Of a stretch of 64,000 nucleotides of DNA, positions 62,240 to 64,000 are shown piece after piece. The first letter of the stretch is position 1. Each line of letters begins with the position of its first letter. The notes beneath the pieces were generated by a model. That model searched no databases. It was not told the DNA's origin and saw only the letters and a program-made list of their open reading frames with translations. Position numbers and translations under genes: made by a program. Source of the DNA: Flaccisagitta enflata (lineage: Eukaryota > Chaetognatha > Sagittoidea > Aphragmophora); the NCBI GenBank assembly GCA_965153355.1, contig OZ231127.1, positions 76,260,001 to 76,324,000 on the forward strand, in the 5' to 3' direction.

Positions 62240-62586
62240 GGTGTCCAATAAAAAGTTGACAAAATACCCAAAATACCCAACAATACCCAATGATACCCAA
62301 TAATACCCAAAAACACCTAAACATACCCATAAATACTCAAAAATACCAAAAAGTACCCAAAAATATCTGAAAGTACCCTTAAATACCTTAAGTACCTATA
62401 ATAACTAAAATACCCTAAAGTACCCTGAAGTACTCTAAAGTACCCTGAAATACCCTAGAGTACCTTCAAATACCTTAAAAAAACATAAAAAGTCATAAAT
62501 TTAAAAACGTGACCGACGTACCGACGTACCGACCTACCTACCGACCGACACGGCAAGGTGTAGAGTCGCGTGCACGCGACTAAAAA
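62240..62586 (-). mobile_element. Family 1 miniature element with heptamer array
   Basis: The right end carries the full palindrome AGTCGCGTGCACGCGACT (62564-62581) followed by AAAAA, preceded by GACCGACGTACC units and ACGGCAAGGTGTAG. To the left (about 62265-62475) is an AATACCC/AAGTACCC array. The far terminus (AACAAGGCCGGATA) is not seen. Confidence 0.78.
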
Positions 62587-62611
62587 GCAAGTGATCCTAG
62601 AGAGAAGGACG

Positions 62612-62701
<90 letters not shown>
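62612..62701. repeat. (GT)n microsatellite
   Basis: About 88 bp of GT with one GTGCGTGC variant; followed by AATATAATATAATATAATAT. Confidence 0.96.
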
Positions 62702-62703
<2 letters not shown>

Positions 62704-62884
62704 AATATAATATAATATAATATATAGCAACCAACACAGACCCCTAAGGGGTCCAGACAAATGGTTGCTATTAGTACAAAAACCTTAGACGTAAGATAGT
62801 GTTTGATTTCTTCACGTATTCACAAGTTGATAGATTTTAGTTTGTTTTTATATCCTAATAGTCCCAAAACAATTCCAATAACAT

Positions 62885-63230
62885 GATGTTGTCATTGTTG
62901 TTGTCATTGTCGTTGTTGCTGATATCGTCTATTTTGTTGTTGTCATTGTCATTTTGTTGTTGTCATTGTCATTGTCATTATTGATATAGTTCCAATATCA
63001 TCGGTGTTTTTGGTGTCGCCGCTGCTATCGCCGTTGCTGTTTCCATATGTTTCGCCGTAATTGTCGCCACAGCGGTCCCCATAGCTGTCGCCGCAGCAGT
63101 CGCCGCAGCTGTCGCCGCAGCTGTCGCCGCAGCTGTCGCCGCAGCTGTCGCCATCATTGACGCAGTTGTTGACACTGTCATTGATCTGTGATTGTTGATG
63201 CTGCTGTTTGTTGTTGTTGTTATTGTTGTT
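62885..63230. repeat. GTTGTTGTCATT and GCTGTCGCCGCA tandem arrays
   Basis: TTGTTGTCATTGTCATT words at 62885-62985, then a 12-bp array GCTGTCGCCGCA at about 63075-63160. On the minus strand the latter reads as poly-(Ala/Thr), an artefact. Confidence 0.88.
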
Positions 63231-63304
63231 GTTTGATATGCTATTTTACTTTTATGTTGTCATTCTACATTAACAAAACATTTCTGATGGATGTTTAAGC
63301 TCCT

Positions 63305-63405
63305 ATATTACTAGCAATTGTTTCACTATGGCTACAGCGAATTTCGCCTATAACAAAAAAATATCAGGTTCCCTTGGGCTTCGTTAGAAAGGTTTTTAAC
63401 TGTAG
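63305..63405. mobile_element. Pogo-type miniature element, eroded
   Basis: The right end, reverse complemented after TA, reads CAGTTAAAAACCTTTCTAAC. The left contains CACTATGGCTACAGCGAAT and TTCGCCTATAACAAAA. About 100 bp. Confidence 0.6.
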
Positions 63406-63411
63406 TTCAAA

Positions 63412-63475
63412 TACTATCCTTCCCATTAAATTGGGAGCGGTCAACGGCTTCTATATTCCTACACTTAGATTTGCA
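63412..63475. mobile_element. Fragment of the hAT-type element
   Basis: CAAATACTATCCTTCCCATT, AAATTGGGAGCGGTCAACGG and CTTCTATATTCCTAC correspond to the right half of the complete copy at 63756-63891. Confidence 0.6.
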
Positions 63476-63747
63476 ATGAGCAAAGATTTCAGCGACTATG
63501 GATGTTATTAAGGGTAGGTTTGCCAATTTGTCTATTTGTGTCTGTTTGTGTTAGTGTGTGTGCCATGAGATCAAATTCAGAGAAAGTTTTATGGGCCAAA
63601 TGTTTCCAATTACAAATTCTATACTTATTGTATGATCCAATGTGCGCATCAGTACCACATCACCTAAATCCTTTAATTTTTTGAATGAAAACAATTATGA
63701 TGGCTAGAGTAAAACTAGTCTATAAATGAATTGAAACGAAAACGAAT

Positions 63748-63899
63748 CTTCTAACTAGGGATGTGGAAGCGGTCGATTTTCATGCCGCTTCCACCGCTTC
63801 CGCTACCGCTTCCGCTTCCATTTTACAGTACAAATACTAGTAGCTATCCCATCCTCGAAATTGGAAGCGGTCAATCGCTTCCACATCCCTACTTCTAAC
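63748..63899. mobile_element. hAT-type miniature element with 8-bp target duplication
   Basis: The 136-bp element 63756-63891 starts TAGGGATGTGGAAGCGGTCG and ends CGCTTCCACATCCCTA, an inverted pair. CTTCTAAC is repeated on both sides (63748-63755 and 63892-63899), an 8-bp duplication as made by hAT transposases. It has no coding capacity. Confidence 0.92.
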
Positions 63900-64000
63900 C
63901 ACACAAAAATCCTACTAGTTAGCCATCTGTGGTATAAATCTCATGTTACTGGAGCTATATTTACTATGAAAACCATTGATACACATTTTCACCTAAATGT

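Overview
This is eukaryotic, almost certainly metazoan, nuclear DNA. It has no operons or ribosome binding sites. Nearly every kilobase holds long microsatellites, minisatellites or small transposons. Signs pointing to an animal are a SID-1/SIDT-type membrane protein gene, a Penelope-like reverse transcriptase, Tc1/mariner-, pogo- and hAT-type elements, and TTAGGG-like repeats. I cannot name the species; a marine or aquatic invertebrate is a guess based on repeat style.

Layout. 1-2.2 kb: unique sequence with (TC)n, (TTTC)n and (GA)n. 2.2-7.8 kb: nested transposons, namely an intact 595-aa Penelope-like reverse transcriptase (minus strand) inside a 23-bp perfect inverted repeat, next to a 0.6-kb internally deleted mariner-like element. 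8-19.5 kb: mostly microsatellites ((CAA)n, (GACA)n, (GAAT)n, (CA)n, (GAAA)n, (TTG)n) and short tandem arrays. 19.5-28.5 kb: several miniature transposons, including a 0.53-kb fold-back palindrome and a TA-flanked element carrying a tRNA-like segment. 32.1-34.8 kb: a 2.67-kb mariner-type element with 29-bp perfect terminal repeats, into which a 1.06-kb miniature LTR retrotransposon has inserted (323-bp LTRs, 5-bp target duplication). 35.7-36 kb: degenerate telomere-like repeats. 37.3-39 kb: an 81-bp satellite, with two sites that resemble sequencing-adapter sequence. 43.5-48 kb: hAT and fold-back elements. 51-53.1 kb: (CA)n and a 71-bp satellite. 54.4-57.6 kb: a 27-bp array next to a broken or spliced transposase-like gene on the minus strand. 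59.1-61.7 kb: the only long conserved non-transposon gene, an uninterrupted 845-codon SID-1-like protein. 61.7-64 kb: pogo- and hAT-type miniature elements and arrays.

Two element families recur. Family 1 (about 18 copies) has an 18-nt perfect palindrome at one end, an embedded GTCC/GACC-type microsatellite and a conserved other end reading CCGTGTATCCGGCCTTGTT. Family 2 (3 copies plus a fragment) has inverted ends of up to 53 bp and an internal array of about 20-bp units whose sequence differs between copies. Both look like engines that seed tandem repeats. The genes do not form a pathway. The most notable combination is the SID-1-like gene, whose family moves double-stranded RNA, ending in a tail apparently derived from the hAT-type miniature element found 2 kb downstream.
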